Shown here piece after piece: positions 17,766 to 25,734 of a DNA stretch of 64,000 nucleotides. A program made the translations under genes and the position numbers. Position 1 is the stretch's first letter. Each line of letters begins with the position of its first letter. A model generated the notes under the pieces. It had not been told where the DNA came from. It searched no databases and worked only from the letters and a program-made list of their open reading frames with translations. The stretch is from Ruminococcus sp. AM36-2AA. Its GTDB lineage: Bacteria > Bacillota > Clostridia > Lachnospirales > Lachnospiraceae. The stretch is from the NCBI RefSeq assembly GCF_003461955.1, contig NZ_QTYB01000008.1, positions 95,827-159,826 on the forward strand, given 5' to 3'.

Positions 17766-18706
17766 GCTCTGTCACCTCCAAGTCGTACTCTCGGATCCAG
17801 ATAGTGGTAAATAATATCTGTCACCAGATTTACCAGAACATAAATAACCGCCATCCAGGCCACATAAGCCTGGATGATCGGATAGTCACGCATGGTGATC
17901 GCATCTACCGCCAGTTTTCCGACACCATCCCACATAAAGATATTTTCCACAATGGCAGTTCCTCCCAGAAGATTGCCGATGGACAGAGCCAGCAGTGTGA
18001 TGATCGTCAGCATGGAAGCCTTCATTACACTCTTCCAGATGATCACACGACTGCGGATCCCTCTTGCCCGGGCTCCGGTCACATAATCCTTATTCAGTTC
18101 TTCCAGAACCGTGGCACGCACCTGTCTGGTATATTTTGCGGCCATGGAGATTGCCAGTGTCAGTGTTGGCAAAATAATACTCTGTCCGAGATCTGTATTT
18201 GTGACTACCGGTAAAACGCCCAGCCTGATGGACAGAAAATACATCAGGACCATGGCAGCAAAAAAATTCGGCATGGAATTGCCGATAAAGCTTAAAAATC
18301 TTATCAGATAATCTACCCATTTGTTGTGCTTTACTGCTGACAGGATTCCCAGCGGGATCGCAAGAACAATCGTAAGAAGGATCGATGACAGAGTCAGCAT
18401 CATCGTTGCCGGAAGCTTTGAAATAAAGGTTTCATAGACATCTCTGTGAGACACATAGCTCTCTCCCATATCTCCGGTTACCATTCCCGCAAACCAGGCA
18501 GCATATTGTACAAGGAATGGTTTATCAAGGCCATATTCTGCCTTTGCATTATCAATGACCTCCTGAGATACTGCAGAGCCTGCATTTTCATACATATAAG
18601 TTACTGCATCTCCGCCGGCAAGCCGCATCATGGCAAAAGAAAGAAATGTGATCCCGATCAGGACCGGGATCAGCTGCAGCAACCGTTTTATTATATATTT
18701 TCCCAT
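17762..18706 (-). CDS. ABC importer permease, DppB/NikB type
   Basis: Protein of 314 residues, first gene of importer 1. N-terminal helix (KRLLQLIPVLIGITFLSFAMM), then the periplasmic-side region with KPFLVQYAAWFAGMVTGDMGES, then five further helices with the coupling segment LNKDYVTGARARGIRSRVII. Typical length for DppB/NikB. The 132-bp region upstream holds a G/C hairpin and separates it from importer 2. Confidence 0.9.
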   Translation of the reverse strand: MGKYIIKRLLQLIPVLIGITFLSFAMMRLAGGDAVTYMYENAGSAVSQEVIDNAKAEYGLDKPFLVQYAAWFAGMVTGDMGESYVSHRDVYETFISKLPATMMLTLSSILLTIVLAIPLGILSAVKHNKWVDYLIRFLSFIGNSMPNFFAAMVLMYFLSIRLGVLPVVTNTDLGQSIILPTLTLAISMAAKYTRQVRATVLEELNKDYVTGARARGIRSRVIIWKSVMKASMLTIITLLALSIGNLLGGTAIVENIFMWDGVGKLAVDAITMRDYPIIQAYVAWMAVIYVLVNLVTDIIYHYLDPRVRLGGDRA

Positions 18707-18773
18707 ATTTTCCTCTCCGCACTTTGTTTCTCAGTATTTCGAATAACAAAAGTTTAACAACACGGCTGTTCTG

Positions 18774-18835
18774 CCACAACCCCGGCGGGGGGATTTTACA
18801 TATTCCATTTTGTCATGCATATGCATTCCATCATG
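18774..18835. repeat. Intergenic CCCCGG/GGGG hairpin element with ATGCATATGCAT palindrome
   Basis: CCCCGGCGGGGGGATTTT (from 18779) is followed by TTCCATTTTGTCATGCATATGCATTCC. A similar pair, CCCCGGTATGGGGATATT followed by CATGGATGTGTATTCC, occurs at 24679-24732. Lies between the two importer operons. Confidence 0.45.
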
Positions 18836-18838
18836 TTC

Positions 18839-20803
18839 TTATATTCTCACACAGTGACATGCGGATAATTCTTTCCAGCCCTCTCCAAGAGACTGTGGCT
18901 CTTCATACTCGATCAGCCTCCGTTTTCTCTCTTCCAGCGGATCCGGGATATGGATCGCAGAAAGCAGGGACTGTGTATAAGGATGCTGCGGATTTTCAAA
19001 AAGCTCTTTTGTAGGTGCCATTTCTACCAGTTTTCCGTTTTTCATCACACCGGTTGTATCACTTAAAAAACGTACCATGGACAGATCATGGGCAATAAAA
19101 AGAAACGAGAATCTTTTTTCCTGCTGAAGCTTTTTAAAAAGCATGACGATCTGTGCCTGGATAGAAATATCCAACGATGCGATCGGTTCATCTGCAATGA
19201 TAAGACGCGGTTCCATGAGAAGGCTTCTTCCTATGGCAACTCTCTGTCTCTGTCCGCCGGAAAGCTCTCCCGGCTTTTTCGACAGAATGCTTTCATCCAA
19301 TCCTGTCTCCTTCAGGATTTCCCGAAGCCTGTTCTCCAGCATTTCTCTGTCACGGATCCTGCGGCTGATCTTTACAGGCTCCAGCATGATCTGCCGTATG
19401 CTCATTCGGGGATTCAGTGCAGCGCCCGAATCCTGAAAGATCATCTGGATCTCAGTCTGCATTTTCTTCCGCATTCCGAAAGGATCCTTTTTATCCGGCA
19501 CTCTTTCTCCCTGATAAAAGATCTCCCCGCCTGTGGGCCGGTAGATTCCTGCAAGCGTTCTGGCTGTCGTGGATTTCCCGCAGCCGGTCTCACCCACCAG
19601 TGCCATGATCTCACCTTCCCGGATACTGAAGGAAACATCATCCACTGCATGGATCGTATAATCGGAACGGATACGGAAATGCTGCTTCAGATTTCTGGCT
19701 TCGATCAGTACAGGCGCCTGTTTCTGTTCTGTTTTCTGTAAAAATGACGTTTCCTTTTTATCCGGTTTCTGTTTACGGCCGCTGTTTTCCTGTAATCTGT
19801 CCTTCAAAATGGAAGGCTTTTCTATTTTCGGAGCTCTTTCATCCAGAAGCCATGTGGCTGCATAATGCGTATCACTGACTTTAAACATCGGAGGAGTCTG
19901 TTCATAATCGATTGCCAGCGCCTGAGGATTCCGAACGGCAAACGCATCTCCCGGCGGAGGATTCAAAAGAGAGGGCGGCATTCCGGGGATCGGATTCAGC
20001 TCCCCTTTTTCACCTGCAAATACAGGCAGAGAAGACAGAAGTCCCCAGGTATAAGGATGCCGGGGATCATAATAAACCTCTTCTGCTGTCCCGATCTCAA
20101 TGATCTTTCCTGCATACATAACTGCAACTCTGTCTGCGATCCTTGCAACAGCTCCCAGATCATGAGATATAAACACAATACTGATCCCTGTTTTTTCTCT
20201 CAGCTCAAGAAGCAGATCCAGAATCTTTGCTTCCACGGTTGCATCCAGTGCTGTAGTCGCCTCATCGGCAAATAATATTTCCGGATCACAGGCCAGTGCA
20301 ATAGCCAGCACACAACGCTGACGCATTCCTCCGGAAAAAAAATGAGGCTGCAGTCCATAGCGCTGTTCTGCATCCGGAATCCCTACCAGCTTCAGCATTT
20401 CTACAGCTCTTTTTTTCGCCTCATCCCCGGATACTTTCTGATTTTTGATAATAGCCTCTGTGATCTGTTTGCCAACCGGGATCGTCGGATTCAGCGTCAG
20501 CATAGGATCCTGGAACACCATGCTTACCTTACTTCCGCACAGCTTTTCCATTTTTTTTCTTTTATAGGCTGTGATATTCTCTCCGCAGAGACTGATCTCT
20601 CCGCTTTTTACATGTGCATTCGGTGGCAGAAGCTTCATCACGCTACGGCACATAACGGTTTTTCCACATCCGGACTCACCTACGATACAAAGTATCTCTC
20701 CTTTTTTTACTGTGAGATCAACATTCCGGACGGCCTGTACCTCGCCGTCCGGTGTGTCAAAGCTTACCGAATAGTTTTTTAATTCCAAAACGGTTTCCTG
20801 CAT
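18839..20803 (-). CDS. Fused double ABC ATPase of a peptide/nickel-type importer
   Basis: Protein of about 654 residues made of two ATPase domains in one chain, as in GsiA or YejF. The first has Walker A GESGCGKTV, signature FSGGMRQRCVLAIALA and Walker B ILFADEATTALD; the second has GETGCGKST, LSGGQRQRVAIGRSL and LIIADEPIASLD. Between them are the oligopeptide-transporter C-terminal motif (RHPYTWGLLSSLP) and a charged linker. The frame is open further upstream, but ATG 20803 (MQETVLELKNYSV) starts at the domain, has AAGGAAAAGATC upstream and avoids overlap with the binding-protein gene. It powers importer 2. In importer 1 the same functions are on two genes. Confidence 0.9.
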   Translation of the reverse strand: MQETVLELKNYSVSFDTPDGEVQAVRNVDLTVKKGEILCIVGESGCGKTVMCRSVMKLLPPNAHVKSGEISLCGENITAYKRKKMEKLCGSKVSMVFQDPMLTLNPTIPVGKQITEAIIKNQKVSGDEAKKRAVEMLKLVGIPDAEQRYGLQPHFFSGGMRQRCVLAIALACDPEILFADEATTALDATVEAKILDLLLELREKTGISIVFISHDLGAVARIADRVAVMYAGKIIEIGTAEEVYYDPRHPYTWGLLSSLPVFAGEKGELNPIPGMPPSLLNPPPGDAFAVRNPQALAIDYEQTPPMFKVSDTHYAATWLLDERAPKIEKPSILKDRLQENSGRKQKPDKKETSFLQKTEQKQAPVLIEARNLKQHFRIRSDYTIHAVDDVSFSIREGEIMALVGETGCGKSTTARTLAGIYRPTGGEIFYQGERVPDKKDPFGMRKKMQTEIQMIFQDSGAALNPRMSIRQIMLEPVKISRRIRDREMLENRLREILKETGLDESILSKKPGELSGGQRQRVAIGRSLLMEPRLIIADEPIASLDISIQAQIVMLFKKLQQEKRFSFLFIAHDLSMVRFLSDTTGVMKNGKLVEMAPTKELFENPQHPYTQSLLSAIHIPDPLEERKRRLIEYEEPQSLGEGWKELSACHCVRI

Positions 20804-20813
20804 GATCTTTTCC

Positions 20814-22400
20814 TTATTTTGTAATGGTCCAGTCTTCAATATTCCACATAACACCTACGGAATGATGTCCCAGAACACGTGTGGTATCCAGTCCGTCAAG
20901 TCCGGAAACGCCTACATAATCTCCCTGAAGATAAGCAACCAGAAGGATTCCAGGTGCCTTGGCATATGCCTTTTCGAATTCACTATATGCTTCTTTTCTG
21001 GCTTCCTCAGTCTCACCGTGACGGCCTTCCTCAAGATATTTATCCACATCTGCATTGGAATAATGCATGTTGTTTCCACTTGCGTCGGTTACAAAGTTTA
21101 CATATGCCATATCCGGGTCAAACTGTGTTGCATAGCCGGCAAGAAATCCATTGTATCCTGCATCCCAGTCAAATTTGGTAACAAGCTTTACTTCCATTTC
21201 CACACCAGCCTGCTTCAGCATATCAGACATGACATTGGCAATATCCACACGCTCTTCTTCGTAATCACGTACCTGGATGGTAAAGTGGAATTTCTGTCCG
21301 TTTCTCTCATAGATCCCATCATCACCTTTTTTCCATCCCAGCTCTTCCATCTTCTTTGCAAAGGTATCCAGATCATAGGAGTAGATATTGGCTTCCTTAT
21401 CTGTTCCGAGAGGGTTTCTCTGGATCGGGCTGTATGCCGGCTCTCCCTGTCCTGCAAGAACACCTGCAATAATGGAATCCTTATCCAGCGCATAATTCAG
21501 AACGCCGATGGAATCTCCGTTTTCCTTCCAGAAATCTGTACTCATATCCATGGCAGCTCCACGGTAATCTGCTGTGGTGAACTCCCAGTAATTATATCCG
21601 TCCTTATCCTTGAACTGAGAAGCATAGTTGGAATTCAGCCATGCAAGATCCGCCTCGCCGGACTGGAGCATGGTTGCCTTTGTAGTCTCATCCGACACTG
21701 TACGGTATACAACGGTTTCAATATTCGGAACCTTTCCGTAATAATCTTCATTTCGTTTCAGTATGATCATTCCGCCGGTAGCATCCCAGTCTTCAAATTT
21801 ATAACGGCCTGTTCCCACCGGATTCTGGTTAAAGGATGTAGTATTTATGTCCTCCCCTTCCAGAAGATGCTCTGGAAGGATTCCCATGGTAAAGTAATCC
21901 AGCATGGCAGCATCATACTGATCCAGTGTAAAGATCACAGTCTGATCATCCGGTGCCTCAATACTTGTAATGTCCTGATAGTTGCTGGTGATGCTGGCTC
22001 CCAGGGTTTCATCCTCTGTAAGCTCCTTATAGGTGTATACAACATCCTCTGCATTGAAATCTTCTCCATCATGCCACTTAACACCATCTCGAAGCTTAAA
22101 AGTATAGGTATTGGTATCCTTGTCAAAGGTATAGCTCTCTGCAAGATCCTCTACCGGCTTTCCATTGGCATCATATTTCATCAGTCCTGAAAAAATAAGA
22201 TCCGGAAGTTCATCATGGTTATTCAGAAGGGGATTGATCGTACTTTCTGACTCACCTGCATATACCAGAGTTTTGTTTTCTTCTGCCGCAGCTACGGTTA
22301 CCGCACTGCCTGCCGATGCTCCTGTACATGCTGCGGTCACTGCTGCCAGTGTTATCGCCGCATATTTTCTTCCATAGTTGATTCCTGTTCTCTTTTTCAT
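20814..22400 (-). CDS. Extracellular solute-binding protein, family 5 (importer 2)
   Basis: Protein of 528 residues, SBP_bac_5 family. N-terminal signal peptide (KYAAITLAAVTAACTGASAG); the one cysteine in this segment sits in TAAC, a poor lipobox, and VAAAEE offers a signal peptidase I site instead. Mature domain with KLRDGVKWHDGEDFNAEDVVYTYKE and NPVGTGRYKFEDWD, the usual markers of the family. ATG 22400 is chosen because GAGGAAAACAGA precedes it. Ligand unknown; the protein differs clearly from the importer 1 binding protein. Confidence 0.88.
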   Translation of the reverse strand: MKKRTGINYGRKYAAITLAAVTAACTGASAGSAVTVAAAEENKTLVYAGESESTINPLLNNHDELPDLIFSGLMKYDANGKPVEDLAESYTFDKDTNTYTFKLRDGVKWHDGEDFNAEDVVYTYKELTEDETLGASITSNYQDITSIEAPDDQTVIFTLDQYDAAMLDYFTMGILPEHLLEGEDINTTSFNQNPVGTGRYKFEDWDATGGMIILKRNEDYYGKVPNIETVVYRTVSDETTKATMLQSGEADLAWLNSNYASQFKDKDGYNYWEFTTADYRGAAMDMSTDFWKENGDSIGVLNYALDKDSIIAGVLAGQGEPAYSPIQRNPLGTDKEANIYSYDLDTFAKKMEELGWKKGDDGIYERNGQKFHFTIQVRDYEEERVDIANVMSDMLKQAGVEMEVKLVTKFDWDAGYNGFLAGYATQFDPDMAYVNFVTDASGNNMHYSNADVDKYLEEGRHGETEEARKEAYSEFEKAYAKAPGILLVAYLQGDYVGVSGLDGLDTTRVLGHHSVGVMWNIEDWTITK

Positions 22401-22493
22401 TCTGTTTTCCTCATCTTTCCTTATTTTCAAACCGGTTATCCACACTTCGGAATGTTTTATCACGGTTTGCGTCCAAATTTTTTTCTGACTGCA

Positions 22494-23411
22494 TCAGAGA
22501 TTGCTGTAATGGTTATTTACCTCACTTCTCACAAAGCTTCCCATACTGGTAATGCACATTAAAGTAATGACCAGAAAAACTCCTGGGATCACGATCACCC
22601 ACCAGGTATTCATGATCAGTGCTTTATTTGCCAGCGAGAGCATACTTCCCCAGGAAACTACATCTGCCGGAAGCCCAAGCCCAAGAAAGCTTAAAGTAGA
22701 TTCCATGGTAATACAGCTGCTTATCGAAGAGATCACCACAAACATGATCGCCGAAACAAAATTCGGGATCAAATGGTGATACATCACATATCCAAAACTT
22801 CCTCCACAAAGTCTTGCATACATCACATAATCACTGTTCCTTATCTGCCGCACTTCACTTCTTACAATACGTGCCAGTGCAAACCACCCGGTAATACCGA
22901 TGATCACAGATATGCTGATCACATCATTGGCCTGAAGGACCGCAGACAGGATCAGGATCAGCAGAAGGGTCGGAATACTTCCGCACATTTCCGTAAACCG
23001 CATCATAACCGAATCCACCTTTGGACCTGCTGTTCCGCTGATGCATCCGTAGGTAACACCGATCACAGTAATGATCGCAGCTCCCAGAAGCCCGATCACC
23101 AGAGAAACCCGTCCACCATACCAGATCAGTGAATAAATATCTCTTCCAAGCGAATCCGTTCCAAAGATAAATTCCTTTCCCGGCGGTGTATTCAGATTCT
23201 GGAGATAAAAACCTGAGGGATCATGATTTGCAACAACATTTGCAAATACACAGCCCAAAACGATCAGAAAAAGCAGGACCATGGAAAATACCGGTTTCCC
23301 CTTCAGCTTTTCCCGAAATGTTTTTTTTCGTTTTTCAGATCCTTGCTGCTTCCACCCGGCACCAACTACCTGAAAAAGCTCAGCTTCTGAAAGCTTCCGG
23401 TCAGCTACCAT
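22494..23411 (-). CDS. ABC importer permease, DppC type (importer 2)
   Basis: Protein of 305 residues. A long basic cytoplasmic N-terminus (SEKRKKTFREKLKGKP), the first helix, FGTDSLGRDIYSLIWYGGRVSL, and a BPD_transp_1 domain with the coupling helix in SDYVMYARLCGGSFGYVM. The start overlaps the stop of the DppB-type gene by seven bases. Partner of the DppB-type permease in importer 2. Confidence 0.9.
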   Translation of the reverse strand: MVADRKLSEAELFQVVGAGWKQQGSEKRKKTFREKLKGKPVFSMVLLFLIVLGCVFANVVANHDPSGFYLQNLNTPPGKEFIFGTDSLGRDIYSLIWYGGRVSLVIGLLGAAIITVIGVTYGCISGTAGPKVDSVMMRFTEMCGSIPTLLLILILSAVLQANDVISISVIIGITGWFALARIVRSEVRQIRNSDYVMYARLCGGSFGYVMYHHLIPNFVSAIMFVVISSISSCITMESTLSFLGLGLPADVVSWGSMLSLANKALIMNTWWVIVIPGVFLVITLMCITSMGSFVRSEVNNHYSNL

Positions 23412-24397
23412 ACCCTCACCTCCGAATCCTTCATTCTTGGATCGATCTCTTCATTGACAGTCTGTGCAACAAAGCTGCTTAAAAATACGATAAATCCCGT
23501 AATCAGCACATCGATCATCAGCAGGTTATAATCGTGATATTTTGCAGATTCCACTGCAAGGTTTCCAATTCCCGCATAATTGAAAACAGCTTCCACAGTT
23601 ACAGTCCCACCGGTTACATGGGGTACCGAAACTGCCATGATACTCACGATCGTCGGCAATACATTTCGAAGACAATGCTTCCACAGGATCTTTCTTTTGG
23701 AAAGTCCCTTGGATCTGGCAAGAAGTACATAATCCTTCCGCACCTCATCCAGGAATTTGTTGCGTATCATATATGCGTAATACCAGAGATGGCTGAAGAT
23801 CATTACTACCAGCGGAAGGATCATATGCTTCATACGATTGCCGATACTATCTGCCATTCCCACATCATAGGCACCGCTGCTTGGGAACCATCCAAGATTT
23901 ACACTGAAGATCAGGATCAGTACCACACCAAGCCAGAAAGCCGGCACATAATAGGCTGCTGTTCCGATCTTGCAGATCAGCCGGTCAATCCACTGATCCT
24001 CATGGAGCGTACAGAATATGGCGATCAGAACTGCCAGTAGAAAGATCACAATATAAGCAATTCCTCCCAGCATCAGAGTATTTCCGATCAGCGGTTTGAT
24101 CACATTCATAACCGGCTGCCTGTATTTCAGCGACAATCCGAAATCACCATGGACTACATTGGTAAACCACCTTACATACTGTACCCCGATCCCCTGATCC
24201 AGTCCTAGTCTCGTTCTGGCCGCAGCCACCTCATCGCTGGTCATCATTTCCAGGGAATCTCCGTAAAAGGACTGCAGGGGATCTCCCGGTGCCAGTCTCG
24301 CCAGCCAGAACACCACCACAGACAGCAGAAACATAACCACTGCAAGCAGAAGGAGCCGCTTCAGGATCCGAATGACGAGTTTATTTTCTTTGTTCAT
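23405..24397 (-). CDS. ABC importer permease, DppB type (importer 2)
   Basis: Protein of 330 residues, first gene of importer 2. N-terminal helix LLLLAVVMFLLSVVVFWLA followed by RLAPGDPLQSFYGD, and the coupling segment VRKDYVLLARSKGLSKRKI. An open frame reaches back to 24502, but that part is translated hairpin/repeat sequence. ATG 24397 with GGGAAAGGAAAATT before it is the likely start. A promoter and a long structured leader lie upstream. Confidence 0.88.
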   Translation of the reverse strand: MNKENKLVIRILKRLLLLAVVMFLLSVVVFWLARLAPGDPLQSFYGDSLEMMTSDEVAAARTRLGLDQGIGVQYVRWFTNVVHGDFGLSLKYRQPVMNVIKPLIGNTLMLGGIAYIVIFLLAVLIAIFCTLHEDQWIDRLICKIGTAAYYVPAFWLGVVLILIFSVNLGWFPSSGAYDVGMADSIGNRMKHMILPLVVMIFSHLWYYAYMIRNKFLDEVRKDYVLLARSKGLSKRKILWKHCLRNVLPTIVSIMAVSVPHVTGGTVTVEAVFNYAGIGNLAVESAKYHDYNLLMIDVLITGFIVFLSSFVAQTVNEEIDPRMKDSEVRVW

Positions 24398-24427
24398 AAT
24401 TTTCCTTTCCCACTGCCCTTTACAGTT

Positions 24428-24466
24428 CAGGCAAACATTCGCATTCCGCTCTGCTGCATGCTCATG
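24428..24466. repeat. Dispersed intergenic element, copy A
   Basis: Plus-strand sequence begins CAGGCAAACATTCGCATTCC and continues GCTCTGCTGCATGCTCATG. Related copies lie at 43922, 51763 and 61040. Shared core on the minus strand: GAGC, then YAGC, then GGATTGCRAATATCCGCCTG, with the GCGGAT/ATCCGC arms forming a small hairpin in the best copies. Confidence 0.55.
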
Positions 24467-24496
24467 AACACAATCGCTTCGCGATTTGTGTTCATA

Positions 24497-24541
24497 TTTC
24501 AAAAGCAGTTATGGCATCCAAAACCATAACTGCTTTTGAAA
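24497..24541. repeat. 18-bp perfect inverted repeat in the importer 2 leader
   Basis: Bases 24497-24514 and 24524-24541 are perfectly complementary around a 9-base loop. The 3' side on the minus strand is not T-rich, so this is not an ordinary terminator. It lies about 100 bases before the start codon of the DppB-type gene. Confidence 0.8.
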
Positions 24542-24651
24542 GGGTCGTGTTATTATTCGACAAAACATTTGTATGCACAAATAGGAGTGCGCGGAGGTTA
24601 TGTGCATCACAGTGTTTTTATATTCAGCACGCGGAGTGTGCTGCTGATATT

Positions 24652-24679
24652 ATTTTATCATTTAACAGCTTTCGGACAA
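24652..24679 (-). promoter_or_regulatory. Probable promoter of importer 2
   Basis: On the minus strand TTGTCC (24674-24679), 16 bases, TAAAAT (24652-24657). It is downstream of the lysR terminator and about 255 bases before the first permease gene. Confidence 0.45.
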
Positions 24680-24732
24680 CCCCGGTATGGGGATATTGGA
24701 CAGTCGGGTTTGGCATGGATGTGTATTCCATA

Positions 24733-24788
24733 TAAAAAACGGGACTTTTCTGTATCAGGAACCTGTGTCCCGTGCAGAAAAATCCCGT
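24733..24788 (-). terminator. Rho-independent terminator downstream of lysR
   Basis: A 14-bp stem (24739-24752 with 24775-24788, one wobble pair) is followed on the minus strand by six T. It starts 25 bases past the lysR stop and shows that importer 2 is mainly transcribed from its own promoter. Confidence 0.85.
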
Positions 24789-24812
24789 CTGGTCTTTTGC
24801 TTTATTCTTTTA

Positions 24813-25730
24813 TCACTTCCCGGAAATCTGAAGTCTTTCCTTCACGAATCCCAGAAAATCCTTTCCCTGTTCACTGAGCTCTTCACCTCTCCGGCAAATG
24901 CACCCGTAAACAAGTTTCTGGCCTTCTCCCGGAAATGTATATTTCACGGAGGAATATCCCGGATCACGGCCGGAAAGATCCGCACCACTGATATTACACA
25001 ACTCTCCGGACCCAAGAAGACGTTCCACGATATAATCACTGTTTGTTACGACTACGGTCTCTGCCTCCACTGCGGAATGACCGTTTTCCTCTACAAGGTT
25101 CCGGTAATTATCTGGGGAAAATTCATCGGGAAATCTCTGGATCAGCCTGAGCTGGGACATATTAAAATCTCCCTCATCTGCTGTATCTGCTTTCCCTTTC
25201 CCGGTATAAATATTTACCTCGGTTTCCGTCAGCAGCTCAAATTCCAGGTAATTTCGGGAAAGAAAATACTGGAATGCTGCCAGCTGATTCTGCATCACAT
25301 AGGCGAATCCCATATCATCCTGTCTGCCTTTCACACGTTTTATGATCTCATGGGTATCTGCTGCGTAAACCTGATAATGAAGATCATCGCACTTATGTGC
25401 TTCATAATACGTTACGAAGGTATCCGCAAACCAGGAGCTGGGATGAAAGCATACACACAGGCTGCTTTTTGCAAGTGGCTGTGCCTGCATTTCCAGTTCA
25501 TCTATATTTTCCAGGATCTTCTGCACATGAATATAGGCCCGTTCTCCCTCCGGTGTCAGCTCGATCCCTTTTGCATGGCGGACAAACAGCTGGGTACGCA
25601 TATCGTCTTCCATGGAACGGATCACCTTGCTTACATTGGACTGGGTAGTAAAAAGCAGCTCTGCGGCCTGGCTGAAAGAACCTGTTTTTGCGCAGGCCGC
25701 AAAATACTGGATCTGTTTGATATTCAGCAT
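24813..25730 (-). CDS. LysR-family transcriptional regulator
   Basis: Protein of 305 residues. The winged helix-turn-helix is at residues 1-60 (MLNIKQIQYFAACAKTGS, QAAELLFTTQSNVSKVIRSME), then a linker helix and an inducer-binding domain, more divergent than usual. The frame opens eight codons upstream, but ATG 25730 is the natural LysR start and has AAGG in front. It lies four bases after the stop of the methyltransferase-deacylase gene, so the two are one transcript, and it probably controls that gene and perhaps the importers. Ligand unknown. Confidence 0.9.
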   Translation of the reverse strand: MLNIKQIQYFAACAKTGSFSQAAELLFTTQSNVSKVIRSMEDDMRTQLFVRHAKGIELTPEGERAYIHVQKILENIDELEMQAQPLAKSSLCVCFHPSSWFADTFVTYYEAHKCDDLHYQVYAADTHEIIKRVKGRQDDMGFAYVMQNQLAAFQYFLSRNYLEFELLTETEVNIYTGKGKADTADEGDFNMSQLRLIQRFPDEFSPDNYRNLVEENGHSAVEAETVVVTNSDYIVERLLGSGELCNISGADLSGRDPGYSSVKYTFPGEGQKLVYGCICRRGEELSEQGKDFLGFVKERLQISGK

Positions 25731-25734
25731 AACC

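Larger units (their letters stand above)
24398..24812. other. Intergenic region with structured leader of importer 2 and terminator of lysR
   Basis: From right to left on the minus strand: the lysR terminator (24733-24788), a CCCCGG/GGGG hairpin (24679-24690), a promoter (24652-24679), a CAGCAC/GTGCTG hairpin (near 24636-24654), an 18-bp stem (24497-24541), an imperfect stem at 24464-24495, and a copy of the dispersed GCGGA...TGC element (24428-24466). The leader of the importer 2 mRNA would be roughly 250 bases and strongly folded. No open frame of interest. Confidence 0.6.

Noticed and set aside
13631..18706. Naming importer 1 as nickel-specific nikABCDE
   Set aside because: The binding protein resembles the NikA branch in one segment only; peptide, opine or metallophore specificity is equally possible, so no symbol was given.
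18707..18838. Small protein gene between the two importers
   Set aside because: Only short frames without ribosome sites; the region is explained by a hairpin element and the promoter/leader of importer 1.
20802..22190. Open plus-strand frame of 462 codons opposite the importer 2 binding protein
   Set aside because: It is the shadow of a clear family-5 binding protein, rich in Ile, Cys and Phe, without a ribosome site or family resemblance. The same applies to 9095-10120, 25612-26892, 39965-40861 and 50394-51560.
24497..24541. Terminal inverted repeat of an insertion sequence
   Set aside because: The arms are only nine bases apart, no transposase is present and no target duplication is seen.
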